From a virus: 20,325 bases of DNA. This document shows positions 13,347 through 20,325 of this stretch, piece after piece. The stretch lies in IMG/VR virus record IMGVR_UViG_3300003691_000070, positions 1 to 20,325 of that record, one strand, 5' to 3'. The translations under genes and the position numbers were made by a program. The notes under the pieces are model-generated. The model made no database searches. It had not been told where the DNA came from and was given only the letters and a program-made list of their open reading frames with translations. The stretch's first letter is position 1. Every line of letters begins with the position of its first letter.

Positions 13347-13834
13347 TAAACATTACAGAAGAAAAGTTAGCAGGGGGTGTTATTGATGCCATTGTCAGGA
13401 ATGGCTATAAACTAGAGCGGCATAACAACGCATGGATTACATGTAGTACCGCTGAGGTTCAAACGTTTATTGATAACTACGACGCGTTAGCAACACTGAA
13501 AAGTGAAGCTAGGCAAAGGATTATTAGTCAAGTTGAAAAAGAGGCGGAAGCCCGCGAAACACTTTACCCTGAAATCGAAAAAAGAACCTTCGCTAAACAG
13601 GAGGCCGAGGCAATAGCGTTTATGGCGGAACCTACCTCACCTGTTCCAATGCTTTCCGTTATTGCTAAGGCAAGGGGTGTTTCTATAGTGGTGCTTGCTG
13701 CTAAGGTTATAAAAAACTCGCAATCTGATGCCGCTCGAATAGGTGCCTTGTCAGGTGCTAGGCAGAAAGCGAATGACTTAATAGGCGCGGAAAAAGACTA
13801 CCGTATTGTTCAGCAAATTAATTTGGTGATATAA
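13343..13834 (+). CDS. probable fibre assembly-like helical protein
   Basis: The product of 163 residues overlaps the previous gene (ATGA). The N-terminal 50 residues are a small mixed domain. The rest is helical and Ala/Glu-rich, with EKRTFAKQEAEAIAFMAEP, then TSPVPMLSVIAKARGVSI and ALSGARQKANDLI, a pattern I associate with proteins encoded beside phage fibres and with fibre assembly helpers. Lying between two fibre-like genes supports a chaperone or connector role. Function is inferred. Confidence 0.62.
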   Translation: MINITEEKLAGGVIDAIVRNGYKLERHNNAWITCSTAEVQTFIDNYDALATLKSEARQRIISQVEKEAEARETLYPEIEKRTFAKQEAEAIAFMAEPTSPVPMLSVIAKARGVSIVVLAAKVIKNSQSDAARIGALSGARQKANDLIGAEKDYRIVQQINLVI

Positions 13835-15073
13835 ATGGATGAGGTTGCCGGACGTATAGGTGCCTATCGATTAGGCCAATTTAGGATAGGTTGGCCCGGT
13901 ACCAGTGAGGTTACCGGGTTAGTTCTTGCGGGTACCACTGCGGGTACATCAACTGCGGTTGGTGATCTTTCCATAGTAAGCTCCTTTTCATTAGGGGGAA
14001 CCCTTGCGGGCACATCAACTGCGGTTGGTGATCTTAATATAATAGGTGCTTTCGAACTTTCTGGTGCTTCCCCTGGTACGTCGACAGCCGTAGCTAGTGT
14101 GAGTATTAGTAAAGATTTAACCGGTCTTTCTGCGGGCACATCAACTGCGGTTGGTGATCTCGGTATTTTTAAAGCGTTGGTTGGTAGTGCTGCGGGCCTT
14201 TCCACCTTAACAGGGGAATTGTTATTATCAGGTGCCTTCTCTTTGTCGGCAACCGTTGGGGGTTCTTCAACAGCAACCGCTGATGTGACAATAACGAAAG
14301 ATTTACTAGGTAATGCTGCGGGATCTTCAACAGCAATGGGGGATCTTTCACTATCAGGCGCTCTTTCTTTAGCAGGAGCAGCCATTGGTTCTTCAACAGC
14401 AACCGCTGATGTTGAGATCAGTAAAGACGTACAAGGAATAGCCCTTGGGTCTTCAACAGCAACCGCTGATGTAACCATTGAAAAAGACTTACTAGGTAAT
14501 GCGGCGGGGTCTTCAACAGCAACCGCTGATGTAACCATTGAAAAAGACTTAGCGGGAACAGCCCTTGGGTCTTCAACAGCAACTGGTGATATATCGTTAG
14601 AGGGTGTTTTTTCATTACGTGGAGTACTTGCGGGAAGTTCAACAGCAACCGCCACAGCAACACTTGATGGGCCCTTAAATGGAGCATCACCGGGAACGTC
14701 GACAGCAACCGCTGACTTAAATCTAACAGGGGCATTTTCATTAGCAGGTGCAACTGCGGGATCTTCTACAGCGTCAGGTTCTGTTGATATTTCTAAGCCC
14801 TTAGCGGGAACGGCTGTTGGTGATGCGGTTATTGCTGGAAGTATTTCAGTAACCAAAAATATGGAGGGCTCCGCGACCGGTTCTTCAACATCAGCGGGAA
14901 ACATAGGGTTCAACTATAGCCTTATCGGTCAAGCTAGTGGAAGTTCAACATTAACAGGGGTACTTACTTCACCAACCTCTATTTTGTTGGGTGCACAAAA
15001 CCTGACTATACAAACCGCAAGAGATGACTACACGGTTCTAAAAGGTAGCAATAACGCCTTCACAATCCTGTAA
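13835..15073 (+). CDS. repeat-rich fibre-like protein
   Basis: The protein of 412 residues begins with a short unique head (RIGAYRLGQFRIGW) and then carries about 17 consecutive repeats of 20 or 22 residues (about 28-376), each containing G-S/T-S-T-A. The 20-residue type reads like IEKDLLGNAAGSSTATADV; the 22-residue type has GAFSLAGA before GSSTAT. A 35-residue end (ILLGAQNLTIQTARDDYT) follows. Such repeats suit a beta-solenoid or trimeric fibre shaft built from Ser, Thr, Gly and Ala. The start directly follows the previous stop (TAAATG). Repeat number is likely to vary between relatives. Confidence 0.75.
   Translation: MDEVAGRIGAYRLGQFRIGWPGTSEVTGLVLAGTTAGTSTAVGDLSIVSSFSLGGTLAGTSTAVGDLNIIGAFELSGASPGTSTAVASVSISKDLTGLSAGTSTAVGDLGIFKALVGSAAGLSTLTGELLLSGAFSLSATVGGSSTATADVTITKDLLGNAAGSSTAMGDLSLSGALSLAGAAIGSSTATADVEISKDVQGIALGSSTATADVTIEKDLLGNAAGSSTATADVTIEKDLAGTALGSSTATGDISLEGVFSLRGVLAGSSTATATATLDGPLNGASPGTSTATADLNLTGAFSLAGATAGSSTASGSVDISKPLAGTAVGDAVIAGSISVTKNMEGSATGSSTSAGNIGFNYSLIGQASGSSTLTGVLTSPTSILLGAQNLTIQTARDDYTVLKGSNNAFTIL
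14447..14551 (+). repeat. recently duplicated 60-bp unit in the fibre gene
   Basis: Bases 14447-14491 and 14507-14551 are identical over 45 nt at a 60-nt period, and weaker copies of the same unit occur at 14387 and 14267 onward. Coding repeats usually drift at third positions, so identity here points to recent duplication or gene conversion between units. Confidence 0.85.
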
Positions 15074-15076
15074 ACT

Positions 15077-15104
15077 TGTAACTAAACCGCACCCATAGCA
15101 TAAT
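15077..15104 (+). promoter_or_regulatory. candidate promoter for the tail genes
   Basis: TTGTAA (15077-15082) and CATAAT (15099-15104) are 16 nt apart and match sigma-70 boxes at 4/6 and 5/6. They lie in the 69-nt gap after the repeat-rich fibre gene. Transcription would start near 15111, about 32 nt before the next ATG at 15143. Confidence 0.38.
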
Positions 15105-15142
15105 ACACTTATGTAAGCCACCACCCATAATAGGAAACTAAA

Positions 15143-15547
15143 ATGTCAAAATCAGATTACCTAGAAAATGCTGTATTGGATCACGTACTTGGTGGTTCCG
15201 CATTAACCCAACCCGCTGGTCAATTTGTGGCGTTGTGCGTTTCCGCACCTAGCGATGCCGACACAGGTGCGACTCTTCCAGAGATAACGCACACTAACGG
15301 TTACGCTCGTCAATCTGCGACCTTTGCCGCTGCTGCTGCGGGTGCTACGTCTAACTCTAACTCCATTGCGTTTACCGCATCAGGTGGTAGTTTTAGTGGT
15401 ATAGCAACACACTTTGCCGTACTGGATAGTATTACGGATGCTGCGGGAAATGTTCTCTATCATGGGGCCTTGAATAACGCCCGTACGTTTAATGATGGCG
15501 ACACCGGAACCTTTGCCGCTGGCGATTTAGACGTTACAGAGGATTAA
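15143..15547 (+). CDS. phage tail fibre-like / virion structural protein
   Basis: The product of 134 residues opens with SKSDYLENAVLDHVLGG, a well conserved start in small phage structural proteins often labelled tail fibre protein. It continues with QFVALCVSAPSDADTG, GYARQSATF and ends VLYHGALNNARTFNDGDT, then FAAGDLDVTED, all hallmarks of that family. It is beta-rich and likely a small virion surface or tail accessory unit. An SD (AGGA) precedes ATG 15143. The end of the gene carries the SD for the TTG-started gene that follows. Confidence 0.8.
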   Translation: MSKSDYLENAVLDHVLGGSALTQPAGQFVALCVSAPSDADTGATLPEITHTNGYARQSATFAAAAAGATSNSNSIAFTASGGSFSGIATHFAVLDSITDAAGNVLYHGALNNARTFNDGDTGTFAAGDLDVTED

Positions 15548-15551
15548 TTAA

Positions 15552-15884
15552 TTGGCTACTACTGAAACCGTATTTATTGGGGTGGATAACCTTACCAAAA
15601 TACGTTTGTTTACTGAAAACCGTCCGGCTGATTTATCAGAAGTGACGCGTATCGTAATCATCGTAGATACGGTTACCTTAGATAGTGACGTGATCCCCAA
15701 CGCTTTCGACTGGACCACACCCACTGAGTTGGGGGAGCTTTGGTTAAAGATAGGTACGCAATTTTCAAGCGTAATGTCACCTACCGAGGCACGTATCACC
15801 GTTTATGATCCGGCACATATAAATGGTATTCGTTGGGAAGATGATTGTGGTAATCCTGAATTACAGTTAGAGACCTGTCTATAG
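15552..15884 (+). CDS. small phage structural protein of unknown role, TTG start
   Basis: The product of 110 residues has no ATG at its front; TTG at 15552 with GAGGA (15539-15543) 8 nt upstream is the convincing start, 4 nt after the previous stop. The sequence is beta-rich: ETVFIGVDNLTKIRLFTEN, then DLSEVTRIVIIVD, and a conserved-looking end VYDPAHINGIRWEDD. It resembles small phage proteins next to tail terminator genes. Its exact place in the particle is unknown. Confidence 0.72.
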   Translation: MATTETVFIGVDNLTKIRLFTENRPADLSEVTRIVIIVDTVTLDSDVIPNAFDWTTPTELGELWLKIGTQFSSVMSPTEARITVYDPAHINGIRWEDDCGNPELQLETCL

Positions 15885-16315
15885 TGGCCACTAAATCAGA
15901 AGTAAAAGACGCTATTTACACGTTCTTTAGCGATGGGTTAACTATTGTTTACCCTGTTAATGCGATACCAACGGCGTACCCCAACACAGAATTCACAGCC
16001 CCTGCAAAATCAAGATGGTTATCCATCATTGCGAGTTTTGCGGATGCTGGACAAGAATCTCTTGGGGAAGTCGGGTCACGAAAATTCATTCGTTCGGGTT
16101 CCATTAATGTCTTGGTTTCCACCCCGTTATTAACTAACACAACAGATTCTGATGACATTAGTGAAAACATTCAAAACATCTTTGAAGGGAACCAAATTAC
16201 TTTAACAGATGACTGTATAATATTTAGAAACGCTAGAACGATTGACATTGGCCCAAACGGTGAATTCTATCTAGCCTCAGTAAGCGTTGACTTTGAGTAT
16301 CGCGTAATAAAATAG
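15884..16315 (+). CDS. probable tail terminator protein, GTG start
   Basis: The product of 143 residues starts at GTG 15884, which overlaps the previous stop (TAGTG). It has an N-terminal helix (KSEVKDAIYTFFSDGL), a central NTEFTAPAKSRWLSI, and SINVLVSTPLLTN followed by helix and strands. This is the plan of tail terminator (gpU-like, DUF4128-type) proteins, in which a Trp follows a Pro-containing segment. Such proteins cap the tail tube and join it to the head. Location right before the tail tube gene is the usual one. Confidence 0.75.
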   Translation: MATKSEVKDAIYTFFSDGLTIVYPVNAIPTAYPNTEFTAPAKSRWLSIIASFADAGQESLGEVGSRKFIRSGSINVLVSTPLLTNTTDSDDISENIQNIFEGNQITLTDDCIIFRNARTIDIGPNGEFYLASVSVDFEYRVIK

Positions 16316-16324
16316 GGGAACAAC

Positions 16325-17803
16325 ATGGTTGCTAGAATTACCACCGACTCGAACCGCGTAGGTTTAGGTTACAAAGAAGAAGTAACGTATGGGGTTACAC
16401 CAACTAACCCTGATTTTCAATTACTTGAACCCAACAGTTTTGCAGACACCGGGGGTAGTATCAGTACCGTTGCACGAAACCCCTTAAACCCTGGACGACA
16501 AAACCAAAAGGGTAATATTACGGGAATCGCGGCGGCGGTTGGGTTTGAAACGGATCTAACCTATGAGGGTCAACAAGACCTTTTACAGGGCTTTGTTGTT
16601 TCTACGTGGGAAAACAAAGTTAGGAGTGGGATTGTTTCAGATGTCACAACCTCTGAATACACTGTAGCCACGAGCTTAGCGGCGGTGGTTCCTGTTGATA
16701 CTTTGGTATTCGCAAAAGGGTTTGCAACGGCTAATAATAACGGTTTTAAAGTTGTTGCGGGAGTACCTACCGTTGATAATATCGCGGTTGCGGGTTTGAC
16801 TGCGGAAGCTACCCCACCTGTTACAGCCACCGTTCAAGTTGTCGGTGTTCGGGGTGTTGCGGGAGACATTGACGCAGCGGCATCCACTGGCGGAAATGCT
16901 GGACGTTTAACCTCAACCGCATTAGATTTTACTACCTTGGGTTTACAACAAGGTGAATGGATTTATGTAGGCTCCTCTTTAGCTGCTAATCGTTTTGTTG
17001 ATGTTAATAACAATGGTTTTGTGCGGATTGCCCCAGGTGGTATCTCTACGAACGCTATTGAATTAGATAAAACACCTACCGATAGTTGGGGGGTAGAGGA
17101 TAACGCGGCACAAATAGACTTACTGTTTGGTGACGTATTAAAAAACCAACGTGACCAAAGTTTACAGGTTATACGTTCATACACATTTGAACGTACGTTT
17201 GCAGGAAGTGCCTTTGAGTATGTGAATGGTGCCGTTGCTAACGAGTTTGCCTTAACTTTGGATACGGAAGCTAAAGCGTTGGCCAACTTATCTTTTGTTG
17301 CACGTGATGGTGAAGTGGTTGAAAACGAGCTTACGGGAGCCACACGTATTCCGGCACCACAACAATCTTTGTTAAACACTACTTCCGATGTTGCGCGTCT
17401 TAGAGTTTCAACCGATGCGGGTTTAACAACGTATGTTCTTAACACGGGGATCACCATAAACAACGGTGTAACCGCGAATAACAAAGTGGGTAGCCTCGGT
17501 GCTATTGATGTTACGTTAGCTAACTTTGTAGTATCCGGTGATCTCAACGTGTGCTTCACTGACCACGAGTTATCCCAAGCTGTGCGTCAAAACACCAGCT
17601 CTACTTTTGATATTGCGTTAAGATCTGGTAGCAATATTTTGTTAATGGATTTACCATTGATAACCTTCGATGATGGCCGTCCGAACGTTGAGCAAGACAG
17701 TCCTGTTTCTGTTCCTGTTCCCTATAACGCGTTTGAACATCCTGAATTGGGTTACACATTAATGGTACAACGTTTTGAATACGCTCCTGTATTCATAGTT
17801 TAA
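16325..17803 (+). CDS. major tail tube protein
   Basis: The protein of 492 residues begins VGLGYKEEVTYGVTP, then a Ser/Thr segment, RQNQKGNITG and GFETDLTYEGQQDLLQ, which is the N-terminal pattern of the phage tail tube family. It would stack in rings to form the tail. The middle holds two similar NNNGF modules (137-144 and 228-235), an inserted domain likely displayed on the tube surface. The C-terminal third (SLQVIRSYTFERTFAG onward) returns to tube-like beta strands. It is longer than simple tail proteins because of the insertion. Location before the chaperones and tape measure is decisive. Confidence 0.88.
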   Translation: MVARITTDSNRVGLGYKEEVTYGVTPTNPDFQLLEPNSFADTGGSISTVARNPLNPGRQNQKGNITGIAAAVGFETDLTYEGQQDLLQGFVVSTWENKVRSGIVSDVTTSEYTVATSLAAVVPVDTLVFAKGFATANNNGFKVVAGVPTVDNIAVAGLTAEATPPVTATVQVVGVRGVAGDIDAAASTGGNAGRLTSTALDFTTLGLQQGEWIYVGSSLAANRFVDVNNNGFVRIAPGGISTNAIELDKTPTDSWGVEDNAAQIDLLFGDVLKNQRDQSLQVIRSYTFERTFAGSAFEYVNGAVANEFALTLDTEAKALANLSFVARDGEVVENELTGATRIPAPQQSLLNTTSDVARLRVSTDAGLTTYVLNTGITINNGVTANNKVGSLGAIDVTLANFVVSGDLNVCFTDHELSQAVRQNTSSTFDIALRSGSNILLMDLPLITFDDGRPNVEQDSPVSVPVPYNAFEHPELGYTLMVQRFEYAPVFIV

Positions 17804-17816
17804 TAAGGAAAACAAT

Positions 17817-18233
17817 ATGTCCGGTGCATATGATTTATTTCAAACGAGTGAAAACCTTGAAGCTTCTGGGGTCTGGATTAACTACGGTAGCTTTGCAATA
17901 AAGATCGCTGCGGCTGGTTTTGGTAACACAGAGTTCACTAAGCTTCGTACAGAACTACTTAAGCCCTTTCGCCACCAGATTCAATCTGGTGGAATGTCAG
18001 AGGAGGACATGAAGGGGGTCGAGCAGGAACTTTATGCAACAACCGTTTTGCTCGACTGGCAAGAGTTCGAAGATAAAAACGGGGAGGAAATGGAATGTAC
18101 CATCGGTAATAAAATCAAGGTGTTCTTAGAATTACCTCGTTTTTATGCTGATATTCTTCGCATGGCAAGCGACCTAACAAAGTTTCGTGAGGAAGACGAG
18201 GCCCAAGACGCAAAAAACTCGCAGAGTGTCTAA
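17817..18233 (+). CDS. tail assembly chaperone, gpG-like
   Basis: The product of 138 residues matches phage tail assembly chaperones: AYDLFQTSENLEASGVWINY, then FAIKIAAAGFGNTEFTKL, FRHQIQSGGM and ATTVLLDWQEF. These proteins bind the tape measure protein and recruit tail tube subunits, but are not in the finished tail. An SD (AAGGA) precedes ATG 17817. Five codons before its stop lies a slippery site (18212-18218), which lets some ribosomes read into the next frame to make a longer form of about 256 residues. Confidence 0.88.
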   Translation: MSGAYDLFQTSENLEASGVWINYGSFAIKIAAAGFGNTEFTKLRTELLKPFRHQIQSGGMSEEDMKGVEQELYATTVLLDWQEFEDKNGEEMECTIGNKIKVFLELPRFYADILRMASDLTKFREEDEAQDAKNSQSV

Positions 18234-18260
18234 CATGGGAACTCACCTATGGTGGACACT
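18212..18260 (+). promoter_or_regulatory. programmed -1 frameshift site with downstream structure
   Basis: The heptamer A AAA AAC (18212-18218) is in the correct phase: the 0-frame codons are GCA AAA AAC. After a 6-nt spacer, AGTGTC (18225-18230) pairs with GACACT (18255-18260), and CACC/GGTG (18244-18247 with 18251-18254) stacks directly against it. Slippery heptamer plus spacer plus structure is the classic -1 arrangement. The -1 frame is open from here to 18586. Frameshifting of tail chaperones is well known in lambda (gpG/gpGT) and many other phages. Confidence 0.85.
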
Positions 18261-18586
18261 ACCAGAAACAGATTGACGCAGTAATGCACGCAGCGAAATT
18301 AAGGGGCCAAAAGCCCCCTGATTTTATTAGCTACAAACCAGAACTGTACGTTGGATTAGAGTTCTTTTTTCAATCATGGATGAGGTTAGCAAAAGGCCGT
18401 GAAGCGGGTACCCCAACCCCATGGCCCACCATAAATGAATTTGCAAAAAGGTATGCTATACTGGGCGAAAATTTCCAACGTTTTGAATTTTTTATGTCAG
18501 CGTTGGATGAAGCCTACTTGCAATTCATGAAAGGTGCCGCGAATGACCCTAGCAAGATTCAGCCGGAGAATGGCCAAAAGGGGTGA
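18218..18586 (+). CDS. gpT-like part of the tail chaperone frameshift product
   Basis: This -1 frame adds 122 residues to the 134 of the upstream chaperone, giving the gpGT-like form. It reads LAECLTWELTYGGHYQKQID just after the shift, then VMHAAKLRGQKPPDFISYKP and a helical body with aromatic residues (LEFFFQSWMRLAKG, YAILGENFQRFEFF). The first ATG (18284) lacks an SD and would cut off the start of the domain, so it is best read as a fusion only. The T part typically binds the tail tube protein while G binds the tape measure. The end overlaps the next gene by 44 nt. Confidence 0.82.
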   Translation, partial: LAECLTWELTYGGHYQKQIDAVMHAAKLRGQKPPDFISYKPELYVGLEFFFQSWMRLAKGREAGTPTPWPTINEFAKRYAILGENFQRFEFFMSALDEAYLQFMKGAANDPSKIQPENGQKG

Positions 18587-19019
18587 TCAGGTACAGCCCA
18601 ACACAAACCTGTTGGTTAGGGCAATTGCACTGCAATCCCTAACCACGGTTTCTTTTGCTACTCCCGTAGATACTGGACGTGCTCGGTCCAATTGGCAAGT
18701 TAGTATTGGTAAGCCCCTCCGGTCTCAACTGGAAAGCTTTGCAGGGGACCAACCTTCTGGAGGCTCAGAGAGCCAAAGAGCGGCGAATGGTGCAATAGCA
18801 ACACAAACCAGTGTTGCACGAGGAAACACCACCATTGGCCAATACAAAGGTCAGGGGGGTATATTCTTATCTAACAATGTTGATTACATCAATGAACTGA
18901 ATTTGGGATCGTCCCCCCAAGCAGGACGTGACTTTGTTGGAACGGCTGTTCGTGAATCTGTAAAAGCTGTCGTTAATTCACCTAGATTTAGGGGAATTAT
19001 CCAAAGGAGTAGCATCTAG
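18543..19019 (+). CDS. tail completion / minor tail protein, HK97 gp10-like
   Basis: The product of 158 residues uses ATG 18543 with AAAGG (18530-18534) 8 nt upstream; GTG 18534 and ATG 18570 are alternatives. The start MTLARFSRRMAKRGDQV followed by VRAIALQSLTTVSFATPVDT and GRARSNWQVSIG is the hallmark of HK97 gp10-like proteins, with the conserved ATPVDTGRARSNW core. These are small tail proteins often in the neck. Here the gene lies between chaperones and tape measure, which is unusual but occurs in some phages. Confidence 0.8.
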   Translation: MTLARFSRRMAKRGDQVQPNTNLLVRAIALQSLTTVSFATPVDTGRARSNWQVSIGKPLRSQLESFAGDQPSGGSESQRAANGAIATQTSVARGNTTIGQYKGQGGIFLSNNVDYINELNLGSSPQAGRDFVGTAVRESVKAVVNSPRFRGIIQRSSI

Positions 19020-19021
19020 TT

Positions 19022-20325
19022 ATGGTTACTGAACGCATTGATATTGTTATCAAAGAACAAGGGGCGCGGGTTGTTGGCCGGAACATTCGTGATATTGGCG
19101 AAACAGCTCAACGTTCCGCAGGATTCCTAGATGGGTTGCGGGGTATTCTCGGTCTTGTGGGGGGTGCCTTAAGTATTCGAAAGGTTAACCAATATGGGGA
19201 AGCCTGGACAACGGTTAACAACCGGTTGGCCTTGGTTACGGATACCACCCAAGAATTAGTAATCGCACAAAACGACGTTTTTGATATTGCTCAAGATACC
19301 CTTGCACCTTTGCGAGAAACTGCGGACCTTTATTCCCGTTTGGCAAGATCGTCTGACAGACTTGGATTGTCTCAAAATGATTTGGCCGGACTTACCGAAA
19401 CAATCACCCGAACATTAGCTATATCAGGAACCGCAGCAGCGGGGCAAGCAGCCGCACTCAACCAATTGGGTCAGGCCTATGATGGAGGTATCCTTCGTGC
19501 GGAAGAATTCAACAGTATCATTGATCAGACACCGCGTTTGGCACAAGGAATTGCGGAAGGTTTAGGGCTCACTATCGGTGAGCTTCGAAAACTCGTTCTT
19601 GCTGGGGAAGCGGATATTGGCTTAGTTACACAAGCCTTGCAAAACCAAGCCCAAGTAATTGAACAAGAGTTTGCTACTATCGCGGTTAGACCTTCACAAG
19701 CTTTCGGAGTTTTGGAAAATAGCTTCATCCGTTTAACGGGGGAGCTTAATGAACTATCAGGGCAAACCGGAACGTTTAGCGGATTGATTTTAGACCTTGC
19801 GGACACTATTGACAGCGGGATTGTACAAAGTGAGTTCTTACGCCAAATAAATCTTTGGGGTGCCTCCTTTGATCAAGTATCCGGTGATGCGGAACAATTC
19901 AGCAATGAATTGATTCTGTTACAGGATATTGCTTCTCGGTTAATTGATTTGGGCCAAGACGCCTTCACCAATTTTCCTGCAAACATTATCGCAGTTACAA
20001 GAATCGGGGCTGTTGAAGTTGCCGCCTTTTTGGATCGACTAGAAATTAATTTTGACACCACGATTAACAGCTTGGAGTTACGGGTAACCTCGTTCGCACA
20101 GAGTACATTAGGTGAATTTAGGGATCTATTAAATGCGCTACCCTCGTTTGAAATTGATCTTCCAGGGATAGGTGGTGTTAGTTTAGAAATTCCTGGTTTG
20201 CAAGAAGTTAATTCCTTATATGACGAACTAGCACAACGTGTTTCCGACACAAGAGCGGAACAAGAATCAGGAGCGGAAGCGCTTCAACGATCGAATAAAC
20301 TTCGTGTAGATTCAATTAGTTTAAT
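19022..20325 (+). CDS. tape measure protein, N-terminal part
   Basis: Starts at ATG 19022, two bases after the previous stop, with AAGGAG (19004-19009) 12 nt upstream, a long spacing. The frame stays open to the window end (434 residues seen). It fits tape measure proteins: an N-terminal helix set (GARVVGRNIRDIGETAQRSA), a short hydrophobic Gly-rich stretch (LRGILGLVGGALSI), then YSRLARSSDRLGLSQNDLA (about 104-122), AYDGGILRAEEFNSIIDQTP and GLTIGELRKLVLAGE, a pattern of the phage tape measure domain. It sets tail length and is ejected into the host envelope. The C-terminus is missing. Confidence 0.88.
   Translation, partial: MVTERIDIVIKEQGARVVGRNIRDIGETAQRSAGFLDGLRGILGLVGGALSIRKVNQYGEAWTTVNNRLALVTDTTQELVIAQNDVFDIAQDTLAPLRETADLYSRLARSSDRLGLSQNDLAGLTETITRTLAISGTAAAGQAAALNQLGQAYDGGILRAEEFNSIIDQTPRLAQGIAEGLGLTIGELRKLVLAGEADIGLVTQALQNQAQVIEQEFATIAVRPSQAFGVLENSFIRLTGELNELSGQTGTFSGLILDLADTIDSGIVQSEFLRQINLWGASFDQVSGDAEQFSNELILLQDIASRLIDLGQDAFTNFPANIIAVTRIGAVEVAAFLDRLEINFDTTINSLELRVTSFAQSTLGEFRDLLNALPSFEIDLPGIGGVSLEIPGLQEVNSLYDELAQRVSDTRAEQESGAEALQRSNKLRVDSISL

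Noticed and set aside
14260-14600. CRISPR-like regular repeats
   Set aside because: The repeats are in frame, coding, 20 or 22 codons long with conserved protein sequence, and have no unique spacers.
13864-14913. A 349-codon open frame on the minus strand opposite the repeat-rich fibre gene
   Set aside because: It only reflects the codon pattern of the sense repeats (AVAVEDPxA repeats), has no SD and no promoter, and the + strand frame has clear protein logic and gene context.
16963-17559. A 198-codon minus-strand frame within the tail tube gene
   Set aside because: Shadow of the long + strand gene, no SD, no recognisable protein features.
19873-20250. A minus-strand frame opposite the tape measure gene, and a similar one at 19525-19806
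   Set aside because: Both are shadows of the tape measure frame, which is continuous from 19022 to the window end.

Overview
This window is the head and tail building region of a double-stranded DNA tailed bacteriophage or prophage. It has siphovirus logic: a tail tube gene, tail assembly chaperones joined by a -1 frameshift, and a tape measure gene, with no sheath gene seen. All morphogenesis genes lie on the + strand and are tightly packed, often with 1-14 nt overlaps. The host cannot be read from the sequence. The moderate GC content, CGT-rich arginine codons and normal Shine-Dalgarno (SD) sites fit a Gram-negative host, perhaps an aquatic gammaproteobacterium, but that is a guess. No integrase, repressor, tRNA, CRISPR array or insertion sequence is visible.

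Layout. Bases 1-103 hold the 3' end of a gene with a poly-Glu tail, closed by a terminator that works both ways. A leftward gene (161-697) is HNH-like but has lost its histidines. A 528-nt non-coding stretch (698-1225) carries alternating purine/pyrimidine tracts, a 9-bp triple repeat, inverted repeats, a candidate promoter and two small hairpins; it is a plausible packaging and start region. The packaging and head module follows: small and large terminase, DUF4055-type portal, Mu-F-like head protein, two small unknown genes, scaffold and major capsid protein (1226-8750). A cassette of mostly unrecognised proteins, probably capsid or virion decoration (8829-11474), includes an arginine-rich 67-aa ORF. 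Next are neck connectors (11540-12455), a fibre cassette with a repeat-rich 412-aa protein (12501-15073), three small tail/neck genes including a probable tail terminator (15143-16315), the tail tube (16325-17803), the frameshifting chaperones (17817-18586), a gp10-like tail protein, and a tape measure gene that runs off the end.

How the genes work together. The terminase cuts and pumps DNA through the portal into a shell built by the major capsid protein on the scaffold. Connectors close the head. The chaperones and tape measure set the length of a tube made of the major tail protein, which the terminator caps. Fibres and decoration proteins coat the particle.

The most unusual signal is a family of seven tiny stem-loops, found only between genes. 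Each has a C-G-closed five-base loop of the form G(T/C)GA(T/A), that is a GNRA loop plus one base, and the stems show compensating changes. Two lie before the small terminase gene, two before the scaffold and three before the major capsid gene. They look like RNA elements bound by a phage or host protein, and I know of no matching described system.
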